DNA of 64,000 bases from an uncultured Coriobacteriaceae bacterium (GCA_937937585.1 CALDCB010000004.1:80312-144311), one strand, 5' to 3'. Counted from the first letter of the stretch, positions 27,380 to 37,063 are shown. The notes: generated by a model not told the origin, from the letters alone. Translations and numbers: made by a program.

Positions 27380-27511
27380 AAATCGGCTTGATCTTGCCAC
27401 CCCGTTTTAGGAACGGCCCCGCTTAGATAGACCACGGCAATTTGCTGGGGCAATCGTCCTATAAGCCAACCCCAAGCCTCTACCTGGCCGCCTTTTCGGC
27501 GATTGCGGGAA

Positions 27512-27543
27512 TGAAAAAACGAAAAAGCCCCTTGCGGGGCTTT
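27512..27543 (-). terminator. terminator after the tRNA-His/Lys/Lys cluster
   Basis: Stem AAAGCCCC / GGGGCTTT with a 4-nt loop, followed on the minus strand by TTCGTTTTTTC. Confidence 0.85.
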
Positions 27544-27552
27544 GGATTCAAA

Positions 27553-27628
27553 TGGTGGACTGTCGGGGACTCGAACCCCGGACCTTGGGATTAAGAGTCC
27601 CCTGCTCTACCAACTAAGCTAACAGTCC
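27553..27628 (-). tRNA. tRNA-Lys(CUU), copy 1
   Basis: 76 nt with encoded CCA. The anticodon loop is CTCTTAA, giving CUU. It is identical to the copy at 27664-27739. The first anticodon-stem pair (27-43) is a G-A mismatch. Confidence 0.95.
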
Positions 27629-27663
27629 GTGAAACTATGTATGTATGCGCTGCGCGAACGAAA

Positions 27664-27739
27664 TGGTGGACTGTCGGGGACTCGAACCCCGGACCTTGGG
27701 ATTAAGAGTCCCCTGCTCTACCAACTAAGCTAACAGTCC
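27664..27739 (-). tRNA. tRNA-Lys(CUU), copy 2
   Basis: Identical 76-nt sequence to copy 1, 35 bp away. The two are probably processed from one transcript together with tRNA-His. Confidence 0.95.
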
Positions 27740-27760
27740 GTGTATTTCGTATAAGCGCGC

Positions 27761-27838
27761 TGGGGTGGGTGAAGGGGCTCGAACCCTCGACCTCCAGAGC
27801 CACAATCTGGCGCCCTAGCCAACTGGGCGACACCCACC
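27761..27838 (-). tRNA. tRNA-His(GUG)
   Basis: The anticodon loop TTGTGGC reads GUG. The 5' end carries the extra G(-1) typical of tRNA-His, opposite discriminator C73, and CCA is encoded. It is the promoter-proximal member of the leftward cluster. Confidence 0.95.
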
Positions 27839-28085
27839 GTGTGCGCAAGGATAGATAATACGGACGTACCGAAGAAAATGCAAGGTTTTTTTTCAAAGCG
27901 CCTCCCTTCCCCAAAACGCACACAAACCAACATGCAAATAGATTGCGCCATTCAGCGCATAAGGCATATTGAAGGTGAATCAGCCAAGTAACCAAGCTGC
28001 GACAATGCAATGGTCTTCTCAAACCCGCAATGTGCGTCGCGTATAATCAAAGGTCAATCCCACACCCCGAAAGGCGGCTCGGTCT

Positions 28086-30122
28086 ATGGCCACATTCCAA
28101 CTTATCCTTTTGCTAATGTCAGCTGTTCTGGTCTCGTCGGTAGTCGAGCAGATCATCCCCAAGGTATCAGTCCCTCTCGCCCAGATCGCCATGGGCGTCG
28201 TTATCGCCATCCTTGCGGGAAACCGTATTCAGATCGGACTCAGCGCCGATCTGTTCCTGGTCGTCTTCATCGCGCCGCTACTGTTCCATGAGGCCGTCAA
28301 TTCCGACAAGACCGCTCTTTGGCACTACAAGAAAACGTTCCTCTCATACGCCATCGGCCTTGTCGTGGTCATCACACTTGCCGTGGGTTTCGCCGTGCAC
28401 CTCATGATCCCCTCGATCTCGCTTGCTGCAGCTTTCGCGTTGGGCGCCGCCCTTGGACCCACCGACGCCGTTGCCGTGGCCTCTGTGTCTAAAGAAGCAC
28501 AAATCCCCTCTCGGCAGCAAGCCATCCTACAAGGCGAGTCCCTCCTCAACGACGCTTCCGGCATCGTCTCATTCCAGTTCGCCATCGCCGCCGCGACAAC
28601 CGGAGCCTTCTCGCTTCTCCGCGCCGTCGAAGACTTCGCTATCGAGTTCATCGGAGGATTGCTCTTGGGCTTGGCACTTGGCCTGTTCATCAACTGGCTC
28701 ATCCACAAGATCAGCGACCTCGGTCTGGAGAGCATCACCTTCCACGTGACCCTCGAGGTGTTCACGCCCTTCATCGTTTACATGCTGGGCGGCATCCTTC
28801 ACGTCAGCGGTGTCATCGTCGTTGTCACGTGCGGCATCGTCATGTCGCTGAGCAAGCAGCACCTCGGACCCCACGCTTCGCGCTTGAGCATCGTGTCCTC
28901 AAGCTTCTGGGAGGTCTTCGCCTTCGCGTTGAATGGCGTCGTGTTCGTTCTTCTGGGCACACAGCTGCCCAACGCAATAGGCAACACCTGGAGCGACGAC
29001 GGCATCTCATCATTCGACCTTGTCATCTACATCATCGTCATCGTGCTGATCATGCACGGAACGCGCCTTATCTGGTCCATCGTCTCCGAGAAGCTGGTCG
29101 ACAAGCGCAAGGGACGCACAAGGCCGTTCAAAGAGCAAATGCGATCTGCCCTTATCACCACGCTTTCCGGCGCCAAGGGAACCATCACCTTGGCAATCAT
29201 GTTCACCATCCCCACATGGGTGACCACTGGCGGCGGTATGGTGCGATTCCCCGATCGCGACCTGCTCATCTTCCTTGCCAGCGGCGTTATCGTCGTTTCG
29301 CTATTACTGGCAACCTACGTAGTTCCGTTACTTGCCCCGCGCGTCGAGAAGAAGTCGGAAAGCCAAAAACAAGACGCCGAAACCAGTATCGAGATCCTGC
29401 GCGCCGTCGTCGAAGACCTCAGTGCGCATATCACACCCGGCAACCGCGCTGGCGTGACGGAGGTTATCCGTCAATACAATGACCGCATCACGCGCCTGCA
29501 AAACGACAACGACTACCTTGAAGAAGAGTCTGATACCGACGTGCGCATCCTCGTCCTTCAGTGGGAGCAGGAATACGTGTGGGACCGCATCGATGCCGGA
29601 ACAGTCCCGCCCGTCGAAGGCTATCAAGTCATGAATATTCTTGCACGCGGCGAATCGATGCTCCGCCAAGAGAAGGTACGCAAAGCAAGCTTGAATCGCC
29701 GAGCGCGTCGCGTGATCGGCTCGCTTAGGGCGGTATTCCACACCCTTCGCGAAAAGATTCCCTTGCAAGAAGGAGGAGAAGACAGCGGGCGTGTCAGGCG
29801 CGAGCTGCAAATCGACGCTCTGAAGTACGGCATCGAGCGCATGCAGAAAGAGATGGCCGACTCCGATTACGCCTCTGAGTCGTTCAGCCGCCTGATCATC
29901 GAATACCAACGCGCGATTGCGGCGCTGCAGGCGAAAAGCCCTTCGATCACCGACATCACCAGCCTCGAAGACCGCGCCGAAGATGTGCTGCGCCCCGCCC
30001 TGCACCTTGAGCTCGAGCAGATTCAGCTTGCTTACGACGAAGGCCGCCTCTCCCGTGCCGCAGCGCAGCACATGCGCCGCAACGTCCACATGATGGAACT
30101 GGATCTAGAAGACTACTTCTAA
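28086..30122 (+). CDS. Na+/H+ antiporter, CPA1 (NhaP) family
   Basis: Exchanges Na+ (or K+) for H+ across the membrane. About 12 membrane segments occupy residues 1-420. The transport core has GPTDAVAVASV (about 123-133) and GESLLNDASGIVSF (about 147-160), the CPA1 hallmarks with the conserved ND pair. Residues 420-678 are a long cytosolic, charged, helical tail, longer than in many NhaP proteins, possibly a regulatory domain. The ATG has AAAGG 13 nt upstream, a loose spacing. A TATAAT at 28042 is a likely -10 element. Confidence 0.9.
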   Translation: MATFQLILLLMSAVLVSSVVEQIIPKVSVPLAQIAMGVVIAILAGNRIQIGLSADLFLVVFIAPLLFHEAVNSDKTALWHYKKTFLSYAIGLVVVITLAVGFAVHLMIPSISLAAAFALGAALGPTDAVAVASVSKEAQIPSRQQAILQGESLLNDASGIVSFQFAIAAATTGAFSLLRAVEDFAIEFIGGLLLGLALGLFINWLIHKISDLGLESITFHVTLEVFTPFIVYMLGGILHVSGVIVVVTCGIVMSLSKQHLGPHASRLSIVSSSFWEVFAFALNGVVFVLLGTQLPNAIGNTWSDDGISSFDLVIYIIVIVLIMHGTRLIWSIVSEKLVDKRKGRTRPFKEQMRSALITTLSGAKGTITLAIMFTIPTWVTTGGGMVRFPDRDLLIFLASGVIVVSLLLATYVVPLLAPRVEKKSESQKQDAETSIEILRAVVEDLSAHITPGNRAGVTEVIRQYNDRITRLQNDNDYLEEESDTDVRILVLQWEQEYVWDRIDAGTVPPVEGYQVMNILARGESMLRQEKVRKASLNRRARRVIGSLRAVFHTLREKIPLQEGGEDSGRVRRELQIDALKYGIERMQKEMADSDYASESFSRLIIEYQRAIAALQAKSPSITDITSLEDRAEDVLRPALHLELEQIQLAYDEGRLSRAAAQHMRRNVHMMELDLEDYF

Positions 30123-30244
30123 AGGGCCGCAGCGTCCCATCAGGGCCTGTGTACGCGGCAAAAGAGTCCGGTTGATAGCCAGACCGATTCAGCCACAACA
30201 AGCCGCGACGTGCCTCAGCAATCGTCGCAATCCCTCGCAAACGC

Positions 30245-30282
30245 AAGCAGCGCCCTGACGGCAATCCATCAGGGCGCTGCTT
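30245..30282. terminator. bidirectional hairpin between the antiporter and argS
   Basis: 14-bp stem AAGCAGCGCCCTGA / TCAGGGCGCTGCTT between convergent genes. The U tract is short on both strands. Confidence 0.7.
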
Positions 30283-30310
30283 ATTCACAAGCGAAAGCGA
30301 CAACGAGGAA

Positions 30311-32047
30311 CTAAGCGGTTTCCACCTGAGATTCCTCGCGAGGCTGCATGTACACCGGAGCCGAAACGCCAAGCAAGCTAAGCGTAAGAGCCAGCACGAT
30401 ACGGACGCTGTCCGCCAGCGCAAGTCGTGCATTCTGAACCGCAGCGTCTTCGCCCATAATACGGCACTCGGTATAGAAGTGATGGAACGCAGCCGCAAGC
30501 TCTTCGGCGTAATGAGTCAAGCGGAACGGAGCGCGGTCACGAGCAGCAAGCTCGATAAGCTCAGCAAAGTCATCCATCTTACGCATAAGGGCAAGCTCAG
30601 CAGGATGCGTGAGAACGCTCAAGTCGACATCAACGGGAACCGCTGCGGCCGCAAGCTCTTCGGCGGGCGTGTCGGCAAGCTCGATGCCCGCGGCCTTGCG
30701 CAGAATCGAGCAAATGCGAGCATGGGCATACTGAACGTAGTAAACAGGATTCGTGGAGTCCTGCTTCTTGGCAATCTCGATGTCGAAATCGATAGGCTGG
30801 TCGCTCGAGCGCGACAACATGAGATAACGCGTAGCGTCGGGGCCGACCTCCTCGATAAGCTCGGCAAAGGTGATCATCTCGCCGGTACGCTTCGACATGC
30901 GAACAGGCTCGCCATTGCGCAAAAGGTTGACCAGCTGGCCAAGAACGACTTCAAGAGCGCCCTCGTGGCCGCCAGCCGTAAGCATGGCCTCGCAACGCGC
31001 GATGTAACCATGATGATCGGCGCCCCAAATATCGATGAGGTGGTCGAAACCACGGCTAAGTTTGTTGTAGTGGTAAGCGATGTCGCTAAAGAAGTACGTG
31101 AACTCGCCGTTCGCCTTGATAAGAACGCGGTCCTTTGTGTCGCCGAAATCGGTGGAGCGGAACCAAGTTGCATCGTCCTTCTCGTAGATGCAGCCCTTCT
31201 CGCGCATCAGGTCGAGCGCGCGATCGACAGCGCTCTTGCCGTCCTCGTCGGGAACGTAAAGAGAGCGTTCCGAGAAGAACATGTCAAAATGATTGCCGAA
31301 GCCCGCAAGAGTTTCCTGCGTCAGAGCAAGCATCTTCTTGTAAGCAAGCTCGCGGAAAGCGAGGACGCGCTCGTCTTCGGGAACAGAAAGCCACTTGTCG
31401 CCATCGGAGGCGATGATGTCCTGAGCGATGTCGGAAACGTAGCCGCCGCCGTAGCACTTCTCGGGTATCTCGATGTCCTGGCCAAGAGCCTGAAGGTAGC
31501 GAACGTTCACGCTGTTCGCGAACACGTCAAGCTGAACACCGTGATCGTTGACGTAGAACTCCTCGTACACGTCGTTGCCGGCATGACGCATGACGCGAGC
31601 CATGGCGTCACCCAAAGCAGCCCAACGACCATGACCCACATGCATGGGGCCGGTGGGGTTCGCCGAAACGTATTCAAGGTTGATGCGACCGGGCTTGGCC
31701 TGACCACGACCATAATCGAAACCCTGCTGGCGAACAGCGAAGACAACACCTTGCAACACTGATGCAGAAAGGCGGAAGTTGATGAAGCCGGGACCGGCGA
31801 TTTCGGCGGAAGCGATGACGTCGTTCTCGGGAAGATGGTCGACGAGCGTTTGGGCGATATCGCGCGGGCCCTTATGGGCAAGCTTCGCCGAACGCATGGC
31901 AACCGTGGAAGCCCAATCGCCGTTCGCTGCGTCGCGCGGGCGCTCGAGCGCAGCCGCCGGGGCCTCGGGCATGTCAAGCGAGCCGTCGGCGATGGCCGCG
32001 GTTACTGCCTCGTTGACGATGTTCTCTAACTGTTCGCGGATCTGCAT
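30311..32047 (-). CDS. argS: arginyl-tRNA synthetase
   Basis: Class I synthetase charging tRNA-Arg. The HIGH motif is HVGHG in GPMHVGHGRW. The KMSKS equivalent is MSKRTGEM. The C-terminal DALR anticodon domain is visible in the last 120 residues (YVQYAHARICSILRKA and onward). Length is 578 aa. The ORF extends 51 codons upstream into argF, but the ATG at 32047 is the family start; its SD is weak (AGAAAG). It follows argF with a 46-nt gap, so the two arginine-using genes are likely co-transcribed. A tRNA-Arg lies just upstream. Confidence 0.95.
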   Translation of the reverse strand: MQIREQLENIVNEAVTAAIADGSLDMPEAPAAALERPRDAANGDWASTVAMRSAKLAHKGPRDIAQTLVDHLPENDVIASAEIAGPGFINFRLSASVLQGVVFAVRQQGFDYGRGQAKPGRINLEYVSANPTGPMHVGHGRWAALGDAMARVMRHAGNDVYEEFYVNDHGVQLDVFANSVNVRYLQALGQDIEIPEKCYGGGYVSDIAQDIIASDGDKWLSVPEDERVLAFRELAYKKMLALTQETLAGFGNHFDMFFSERSLYVPDEDGKSAVDRALDLMREKGCIYEKDDATWFRSTDFGDTKDRVLIKANGEFTYFFSDIAYHYNKLSRGFDHLIDIWGADHHGYIARCEAMLTAGGHEGALEVVLGQLVNLLRNGEPVRMSKRTGEMITFAELIEEVGPDATRYLMLSRSSDQPIDFDIEIAKKQDSTNPVYYVQYAHARICSILRKAAGIELADTPAEELAAAAVPVDVDLSVLTHPAELALMRKMDDFAELIELAARDRAPFRLTHYAEELAAAFHHFYTECRIMGEDAAVQNARLALADSVRIVLALTLSLLGVSAPVYMQPREESQVETA

Positions 32048-32093
32048 AGTCTTTCTTTCTTGGACTCGAATGATTACGAAAACGTTTAACGGG

Positions 32094-33110
32094 TTAAATC
32101 TCGGGAAGGGGCTCATCAGAGAGCGTAGCGTACATGATGGCCTTGATGGCGTGCATGCGGTTCTCCGCCTCGTCGAACACCACCGAACGCGGGCCCTCAA
32201 ACACCTCGTCGGTGACCTCCATCTCGGTGATGCCGAACTTGTCGGCGATCTTCTTCCCTACCGCGGTTTTGGTATCGTGGTACGCGGGAAGGCAATGCAT
32301 GAGCTTCGCATCGGGTTTGGCGTATGAGAACGCCTGCTCGTTGATCTGATAGGGAGACAGGAGCTTGATGCGCGCATCCCACACCTCGTCGGGTTCGCCC
32401 ATAGAAACCCAAACGTCGGTATACAGGATATCGGCATCGCGGCAACCCTCGGCGACATCCGCCGTGCACAGGATGGTGGAACCATTCTGCTGGGCGATTT
32501 CCCTGCATGTCTCAACAAGGGCGGCGTCGGGCTGGTTTTCAACCGGACCGCAAGCAACGTAATTCACGCCCAGCTTGGCGCAAACGACCATGAGCGAATT
32601 GGCAACGTTGTTGCGCGCGTCGCCCATGAATACAAGCGTGCGACCGCGCAAGTCGTTACCGTAAATCTCGCGCATGGTAAGCATGTCGGCGATCATCTGG
32701 GTGGGATGCCATTCGTCGGTAAGGCCGTTCCAAACGGGGCAATCGGCGAAATCGGCGATCTCCTGCACAACCGCTTGGCCGAAACCGCGGTATTCGATGC
32801 CGTCATAGAAGCGAGAAAGCACGCGTGCGGAGTCGGCAATGGATTCCTTCTTGGAAACCTGCGAACCGGCAGAATCGAGATACGTGACGTTCATGCCCAG
32901 ATCGTAAGCGCCAACCTCGAACGAGCAACGCGTGCGAGTGGACGTCTTCTCGAACAGCAAAACGATGTTCTTGCCTTCGCAGAAACGATGAGGCACACCG
33001 GCTTTCTTCATGGCCTTTAGTTTCGCAGCGACATCGAGAAGATGCTCGATCTCGGCGCTGGAGTAATCAAGAAGCTTCAGAAAATCGCGGCCTTTCAGGC
33101 TGTCTGCCAT
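32094..33110 (-). CDS. argF: ornithine carbamoyltransferase
   Basis: Interconverts ornithine plus carbamoyl phosphate and citrulline. Carbamoyl-phosphate binding is STRTR (57-61), further motifs are HPTQ and the ornithine-binding HCLPAY near residue 275. Length is 338 aa. It may work in arginine synthesis or in the arginine deiminase pathway; no arcA, arcC or argG/argH is in the window to decide, although arginine breakdown is common in Eggerthellaceae. I chose the ATG at 33110, where AAAGGA lies 8 nt upstream, over the one 9 nt earlier. A TATAAT-like -10 is at 33144-33149 on the minus strand. Confidence 0.94.
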   Translation of the reverse strand: MADSLKGRDFLKLLDYSSAEIEHLLDVAAKLKAMKKAGVPHRFCEGKNIVLLFEKTSTRTRCSFEVGAYDLGMNVTYLDSAGSQVSKKESIADSARVLSRFYDGIEYRGFGQAVVQEIADFADCPVWNGLTDEWHPTQMIADMLTMREIYGNDLRGRTLVFMGDARNNVANSLMVVCAKLGVNYVACGPVENQPDAALVETCREIAQQNGSTILCTADVAEGCRDADILYTDVWVSMGEPDEVWDARIKLLSPYQINEQAFSYAKPDAKLMHCLPAYHDTKTAVGKKIADKFGITEMEVTDEVFEGPRSVVFDEAENRMHAIKAIMYATLSDEPLPEI

Positions 33111-33238
33111 GATGCCCATCCTTTCGACGACAATGAAACAATAATTATAGCGCCTTTGCCGTCACGGACAGTAAGTTTGGTGGCGGAGCACGTCGAATTC
33201 ACGTTCGGGGAGCGGGCATAAAAGCCGTGGCAAGAAGA

Positions 33239-33314
<76 letters not shown>

Positions 33315-33482
33315 GCGAAAGACGAATGTCGCACGAGGCGGCTTGCGCCGCAGACGATGCGCACTGCGTAATCATAACGCAATTCGCCGCCACTCATACG
33401 CAATGCGCAAAACCAAAATGAGCTAACGGCTTCCAGCGGGCGCGTCTTCGTCAAAAATCCCCTTTCTCAGTAAGTCACCTTC

Positions 33483-33491
33483 TGATATAAT
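33483..33491 (+). promoter_or_regulatory. extended -10 promoter of the tRNA-Pro/Gly operon
   Basis: TGATATAAT is an extended -10 element 20 nt before the tRNA-Pro gene. No good -35 hexamer is seen. Confidence 0.6.
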
Positions 33492-33510
33492 GCATGTCTT
33501 GTCTGGACGT

Positions 33511-33587
33511 CGGGATGTGGCGCAGTTTGGTAGCGCGCCTGCTTTGGGAGCAGGATGTCGCAGGTTCGAATCCTGTCATCCCGACCA
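33511..33587 (+). tRNA. tRNA-Pro(UGG)
   Basis: 77 nt with CCA. The anticodon loop TTTGGGA reads UGG, and the acceptor is CGGGATG / CATCCCG. Confidence 0.96.
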
Positions 33588-33598
33588 CTTTGACGAAT

Positions 33599-33672
33599 GC
33601 GGGTGTGGTTCAATGGTAGAACTTCAGCCTTCCAAGCTGATAACGCGGGTTCGATTCCCGTCACCCGCTCCA
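33599..33672 (+). tRNA. tRNA-Gly(UCC)
   Basis: 74 nt with CCA. The anticodon loop TTCCAAG reads UCC. It is 11 nt after tRNA-Pro. Confidence 0.96.
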
Positions 33673-33683
33673 TTGAAACTTAT

Positions 33684-33710
33684 GGCCAGCCGCAGAGCTG
33701 GCCTTTTTGT
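33684..33710 (+). terminator. terminator after tRNA-Gly
   Basis: 7-bp stem GGCCAGC / GCTGGCC followed by TTTTTGTTT. The SD of rdgB begins 7 nt later, so some read-through may feed rdgB. Confidence 0.8.
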
Positions 33711-33728
33711 TTATCAAAGGAGCACAGC

Positions 33729-34367
33729 ATGTCTTCTGTGAAAACCGTCGTCCTGGCAACCAACAACGCCCATAAGGTTTCCGAGATCAAAACCGCGCTC
33801 GACTTCCCCGGCTGGGAATTCAAAACGCTTCGCGAGATGGGCATCGAATCCGATCCCGAGGAAACCGCAGAGTCGTTCGAAGGCAACGCGCGCATCAAGG
33901 CCCAAGCCGCCCGCAACGCCGCCCAAGCCGCCACGGGCAAGCCCGTTGCTGCGCTTGCAGACGACTCCGGCCTGGTAGTAGACGCCCTCGATGGCGCACC
34001 GGGCGTTCATTCCGCTCGCTACGCCAGCACCGACGGCAAAGATGCCGACGATAGCGCGAACAACGCCAAGTTGCTGTCCGCCCTTTCAGGCGTCACCGAC
34101 GATAAGCGCACCGCGCACTTCGCCAGCTCCATCGTCTTCATCGACGAAGACGGCACTGAAACCACCGCTTATGGCATCGTTGAAGGACGCATCGGCCATA
34201 AGGCGCAGGGTGAGAACGGCTTCGGCTACGACCCCTTGTTCTGGCCCGACGTGTTCGAAGGCGAATTCACGCTGGCAGAGGTTCCGCAAGCTCGCAAGAA
34301 CGAGGTCTCGCATCGCGGCAACGCCCTTCGCGAGCTTCGCGCGAAGCTGGAATCCGCCAGCAGGTAA
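33729..34367 (+). CDS. rdgB: dITP/XTP pyrophosphatase (non-canonical purine NTP hydrolase)
   Basis: Removes dITP, ITP and XTP from the nucleotide pool. The N-terminal substrate motif is VLATNNAHKVSEI (SHR/TxNxxK type). The metal-binding DDSGLVVDALDGAPGVHSARYA (about 73-95) and FGYDPLF (about 162) are diagnostic of the Ham1 family, as is SHRGNALREL at the end. Length is 212 aa. AAAGGAG lies 7 nt before the ATG. It precedes ybaK by 31 nt. Confidence 0.96.
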   Translation: MSSVKTVVLATNNAHKVSEIKTALDFPGWEFKTLREMGIESDPEETAESFEGNARIKAQAARNAAQAATGKPVAALADDSGLVVDALDGAPGVHSARYASTDGKDADDSANNAKLLSALSGVTDDKRTAHFASSIVFIDEDGTETTAYGIVEGRIGHKAQGENGFGYDPLFWPDVFEGEFTLAEVPQARKNEVSHRGNALRELRAKLESASR

Positions 34368-34398
34368 AGCAAGAAACGATCAGGCATCGAGGCTAAAC

Positions 34399-34890
34399 AT
34401 GGCGAAACAACAGCAGCACAAAACCAACGCGCAGCGAGAGGTGGAAGCAGCTGGTTTTGCCGCCTCTTACCACGGTATCGACGTAGAAGACGGCTTCTCG
34501 TTCACAGGAACCCAGCTAGCAGAAATCTTAGGCGAAGACCCCGATCGGGTGTTCAAGACGCTCGTCACTCAAGGAAAATCGGGAGAGCACTACGTGTTCA
34601 TGATCCCCGTTGCCTGCGGGCTTGACCTGAAGAAAGCAGCGACTGTGGTTGGCGAGAAATCCGTCGCGATGATCAAGGCGAAAGAGCTGTTGCCCCTTAC
34701 TGGATACGTTCACGGGGGCTGCTCTCCGCTGGGCATGAAAAAGGCGTTCCCCACCGCCATTGACGAAACCGCTGCCCTGTACGACACCATCTGCTTCTCG
34801 GCGGGACGCGTTGGGCACCAAATCGAGATGCCTCCCAACGACTTGGCGAAGCTGATCGATCTGACGTTCGCCGACCTCACCGCAATCTAG
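34399..34890 (+). CDS. ybaK: Cys-tRNA(Pro) deacylase, YbaK/EbsC family
   Basis: Hydrolyses cysteine mischarged on tRNA-Pro, a translation-fidelity factor acting in trans. It shows the family landmarks DPDRVFKTLVTQG, the lysine region LKKAATVVGEKSVAM, the GYVHGGCSPLGMKK loop, and SAGRVGHQIEM at the end. Length is 163 aa. GAGG lies 7 nt before the ATG. It follows rdgB, and tRNA-Pro lies 0.8 kb upstream in the same direction. Confidence 0.93.
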   Translation: MAKQQQHKTNAQREVEAAGFAASYHGIDVEDGFSFTGTQLAEILGEDPDRVFKTLVTQGKSGEHYVFMIPVACGLDLKKAATVVGEKSVAMIKAKELLPLTGYVHGGCSPLGMKKAFPTAIDETAALYDTICFSAGRVGHQIEMPPNDLAKLIDLTFADLTAI

Positions 34891-34925
34891 CCAATTCCGC
34901 TAACTAATCTATCTGACAATAAGTC

Positions 34926-34968
34926 GAGCCGCATAGCCCAAGATCGTGGGGCCATGCGGCTCTTCAAT
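34926..34968. terminator. bidirectional hairpin after ybaK
   Basis: 9-bp stem GAGCCGCAT / ATGCGGCTC with an inner GCCC / GGGG pairing, between convergent genes. Confidence 0.65.
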
Positions 34969-35052
34969 TGCATCGCTGTTTGCAACACCAAGAGTTAAGA
35001 GGATCGCACCGACCACGACCTTAACGACGGGCGGATGGGCGCTCGCGATTCG

Positions 35053-36828
35053 CTACCAGTGAGAAACGACGACGTCGCCTTCCTGGGTAAGACCATACAA
35101 CTCGGCTGCTGCGCCTACTGGCAAGTTCACGCAACCATGGCTACCATAGCCGATTGCATACATGTTGCCGCCGAAGCCCGGCTGCCAATCGGCGTCATGA
35201 AGGCCGATGGCGTTACCGACGAAGGGCATCCAATAGCGCACCTGCGACTCGTAGATCTTCTTGCCGTTCTCGTAGCCAACAAGCTTCGAGGGGCTGGCCT
35301 TGGCATTCATCGAGAAAACGCCGACGGACGTGTCGTGCACCCCGTCAGGCTTGCCGGAAATGCAATCGGATTCCCAAATCAGGTCGCCGCTCTCGTTGTA
35401 CATGCGAACGTGCTGTTCAGCCAAGTCGATGTCGATGTAGCGGTTACCCCAGTCCTTCTCGCCGGCTCCGTTGTATACCTCGCCCTCGGAAACGCAGGGG
35501 ATGTCGACCGTCTGGGAAACGCCGCTTTTCACCGCCTCGGTTATCGAGGAATGCAGCGCTTCGCCATCGACTTCCCAACCGTAAACGCCGCCGGAAACCG
35601 TGATGACCTTGCCATCGGGGCGTGTGTACGTGCGCTCGGAGCCAACGGTGTCAAGCTTGCCCTGCAGCTCGGCGATATACGCATCAAGCTGACCACCATC
35701 AAGCGAGACGCTGAAGTCGTCTTCCAGTTTGATCCACTGGGAAATCTGATCGGGACCGATCGACCCGGCATCGTTTCCAGCCATGACGAGCTTGACCGTC
35801 AGGCCGCACATGCGCGTCGCCGTATCTGCGGCGGTCTTCAAACGAGCATCCGTAGACAGAATGTCAGCCTTCTTCAGCTCGTTGACCCCCAACGTCACAG
35901 AGGGTTGGAAGGACAGGATGGCGACATCAGCGGCCTTCACCACCGCGGCAGTGTCAAGCGCCGTGCCAGGAACTTCGACCTTCACTGCGAACTGCTTTTT
36001 AATCTCGTCATAAGCAATAGTCGCGTTCTGAGGCTGCGTGGCCGTCTTATTGAACTCCTCAACCTTTTCTTTGAGGTCGGCTTCAAGCGTGGAACCACCA
36101 GAGTAATTGGCCACGAACAAGTCGGTAAGGGCGTGATCGCTCTGGGAAAGCAAGTAGGGCCACTGCCACGCGGGCAGTGCCTCGTGCATCTTCTTAACGA
36201 TCTCCGCAGAGTCGATCTTGACGCCTGCGCGAGCGGTGTCGATGGTGTAGTTGAATCCATCACCCGAGACGGTAAGCTGGTAATCGCTCACCGCTTCATC
36301 GAGCTGAGCGGCAACTTCGGCGGAGGATCTCATAGACGCATCGATGGCGCCAATCGAAGTGCCTGGGAAAAACCAGTTCGAGAAAATAGCAATGCCGGCG
36401 AGGTAGGCTGCCACAAGCAGGCCCGCGATCGAACCGCAAACGATGCCCAGAACCTTCTTGACCTTCTTGCGATCAACCTTCTTCTTAGCCTTTTCGTCCG
36501 CAAAGGCAACTGGGGAAGCGTCTCCGTAGGCGCCCCGATCGTACGCCTCGGTTTCGTATGCGCCCGAACCGTCAACGACCGACTCACGAGCCGCGGCTTT
36601 TTCCGCAGGCGACAATGCGCGGGTCGCGTCATCTGCAGCAATGTTTTCCGTGGTAGATTCGACCTTAGGGACATCCGCAACGACAGGCTCGTCCCCTGTT
36701 GCCGCATCGACGGCGCCCTGAGCGTCCGAAGGCACTGCGGCGACTTGGTCGGCTGCAGTTTTGAGATCTTTGCCCTTCTTGGGTTTTGAAGTATTGCCCT
36801 TTGCATGCTTGCCGCGCGACTTGCTCAC
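35053..36828 (-). CDS. L,D-transpeptidase (YkuD) with peptidoglycan-binding-type domains
   Basis: Membrane-anchored enzyme that makes 3-3 crosslinks or attaches proteins in peptidoglycan. A Lys/Gly-rich and then acidic cytosolic segment covers about 1-125, followed by one membrane segment (about 130-155, VLGIVCGSIAGLLVAAYLAGIA). The external part has putative peptidoglycan-binding_4 repeats. The YkuD catalytic core at the C-terminus ends with the Cys motif IGYGSHGCVNLPV. About 591 aa. The start is uncertain: the GTG at 36828 has GAGAA 5 nt upstream, while an ATG at 36840 has no SD. It stands alone between ybaK and ssrA. Confidence 0.88.
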   Translation of the reverse strand: MSKSRGKHAKGNTSKPKKGKDLKTAADQVAAVPSDAQGAVDAATGDEPVVADVPKVESTTENIAADDATRALSPAEKAAARESVVDGSGAYETEAYDRGAYGDASPVAFADEKAKKKVDRKKVKKVLGIVCGSIAGLLVAAYLAGIAIFSNWFFPGTSIGAIDASMRSSAEVAAQLDEAVSDYQLTVSGDGFNYTIDTARAGVKIDSAEIVKKMHEALPAWQWPYLLSQSDHALTDLFVANYSGGSTLEADLKEKVEEFNKTATQPQNATIAYDEIKKQFAVKVEVPGTALDTAAVVKAADVAILSFQPSVTLGVNELKKADILSTDARLKTAADTATRMCGLTVKLVMAGNDAGSIGPDQISQWIKLEDDFSVSLDGGQLDAYIAELQGKLDTVGSERTYTRPDGKVITVSGGVYGWEVDGEALHSSITEAVKSGVSQTVDIPCVSEGEVYNGAGEKDWGNRYIDIDLAEQHVRMYNESGDLIWESDCISGKPDGVHDTSVGVFSMNAKASPSKLVGYENGKKIYESQVRYWMPFVGNAIGLHDADWQPGFGGNMYAIGYGSHGCVNLPVGAAAELYGLTQEGDVVVSHW

Positions 36829-37034
36829 GTTAATTCTCATCCCATTCGAATTTGTACAGGAACCGGCTCGTCTTTTCGCAAGCGATTGTAACATCGTCCC
36901 TGATAAAAGAAACGTTCTTTAGGTAAACGCACTTCATTATCAGATAGGCAAGACCGCGCGCAGGGGCGGCTGCCCCGATGCCGCCAAGCACACGACTGAA
37001 CAACAACATGTGGTCGACCCACCTAGATAGCAAC
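36829..37034. other. intergenic region between the L,D-transpeptidase and ssrA
   Basis: I see no gene here. A TACAAT on the minus strand at 36885-36890 could be the -10 of the transpeptidase gene. Confidence 0.4.
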
Positions 37035-37063
37035 TTGCCCGCCGCAGGACAAGCGCGTATAAT
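37035..37063 (+). promoter_or_regulatory. promoter of ssrA
   Basis: TTGCCC, a 17-bp spacer and a perfect TATAAT. It lies about 120 nt before the mature tmRNA end, so a leader must be removed. Confidence 0.75.

Noticed and set aside
27553..27739. Repeat pair that might be taken for a CRISPR array
   Set aside because: The two copies are complete tRNA-Lys genes.
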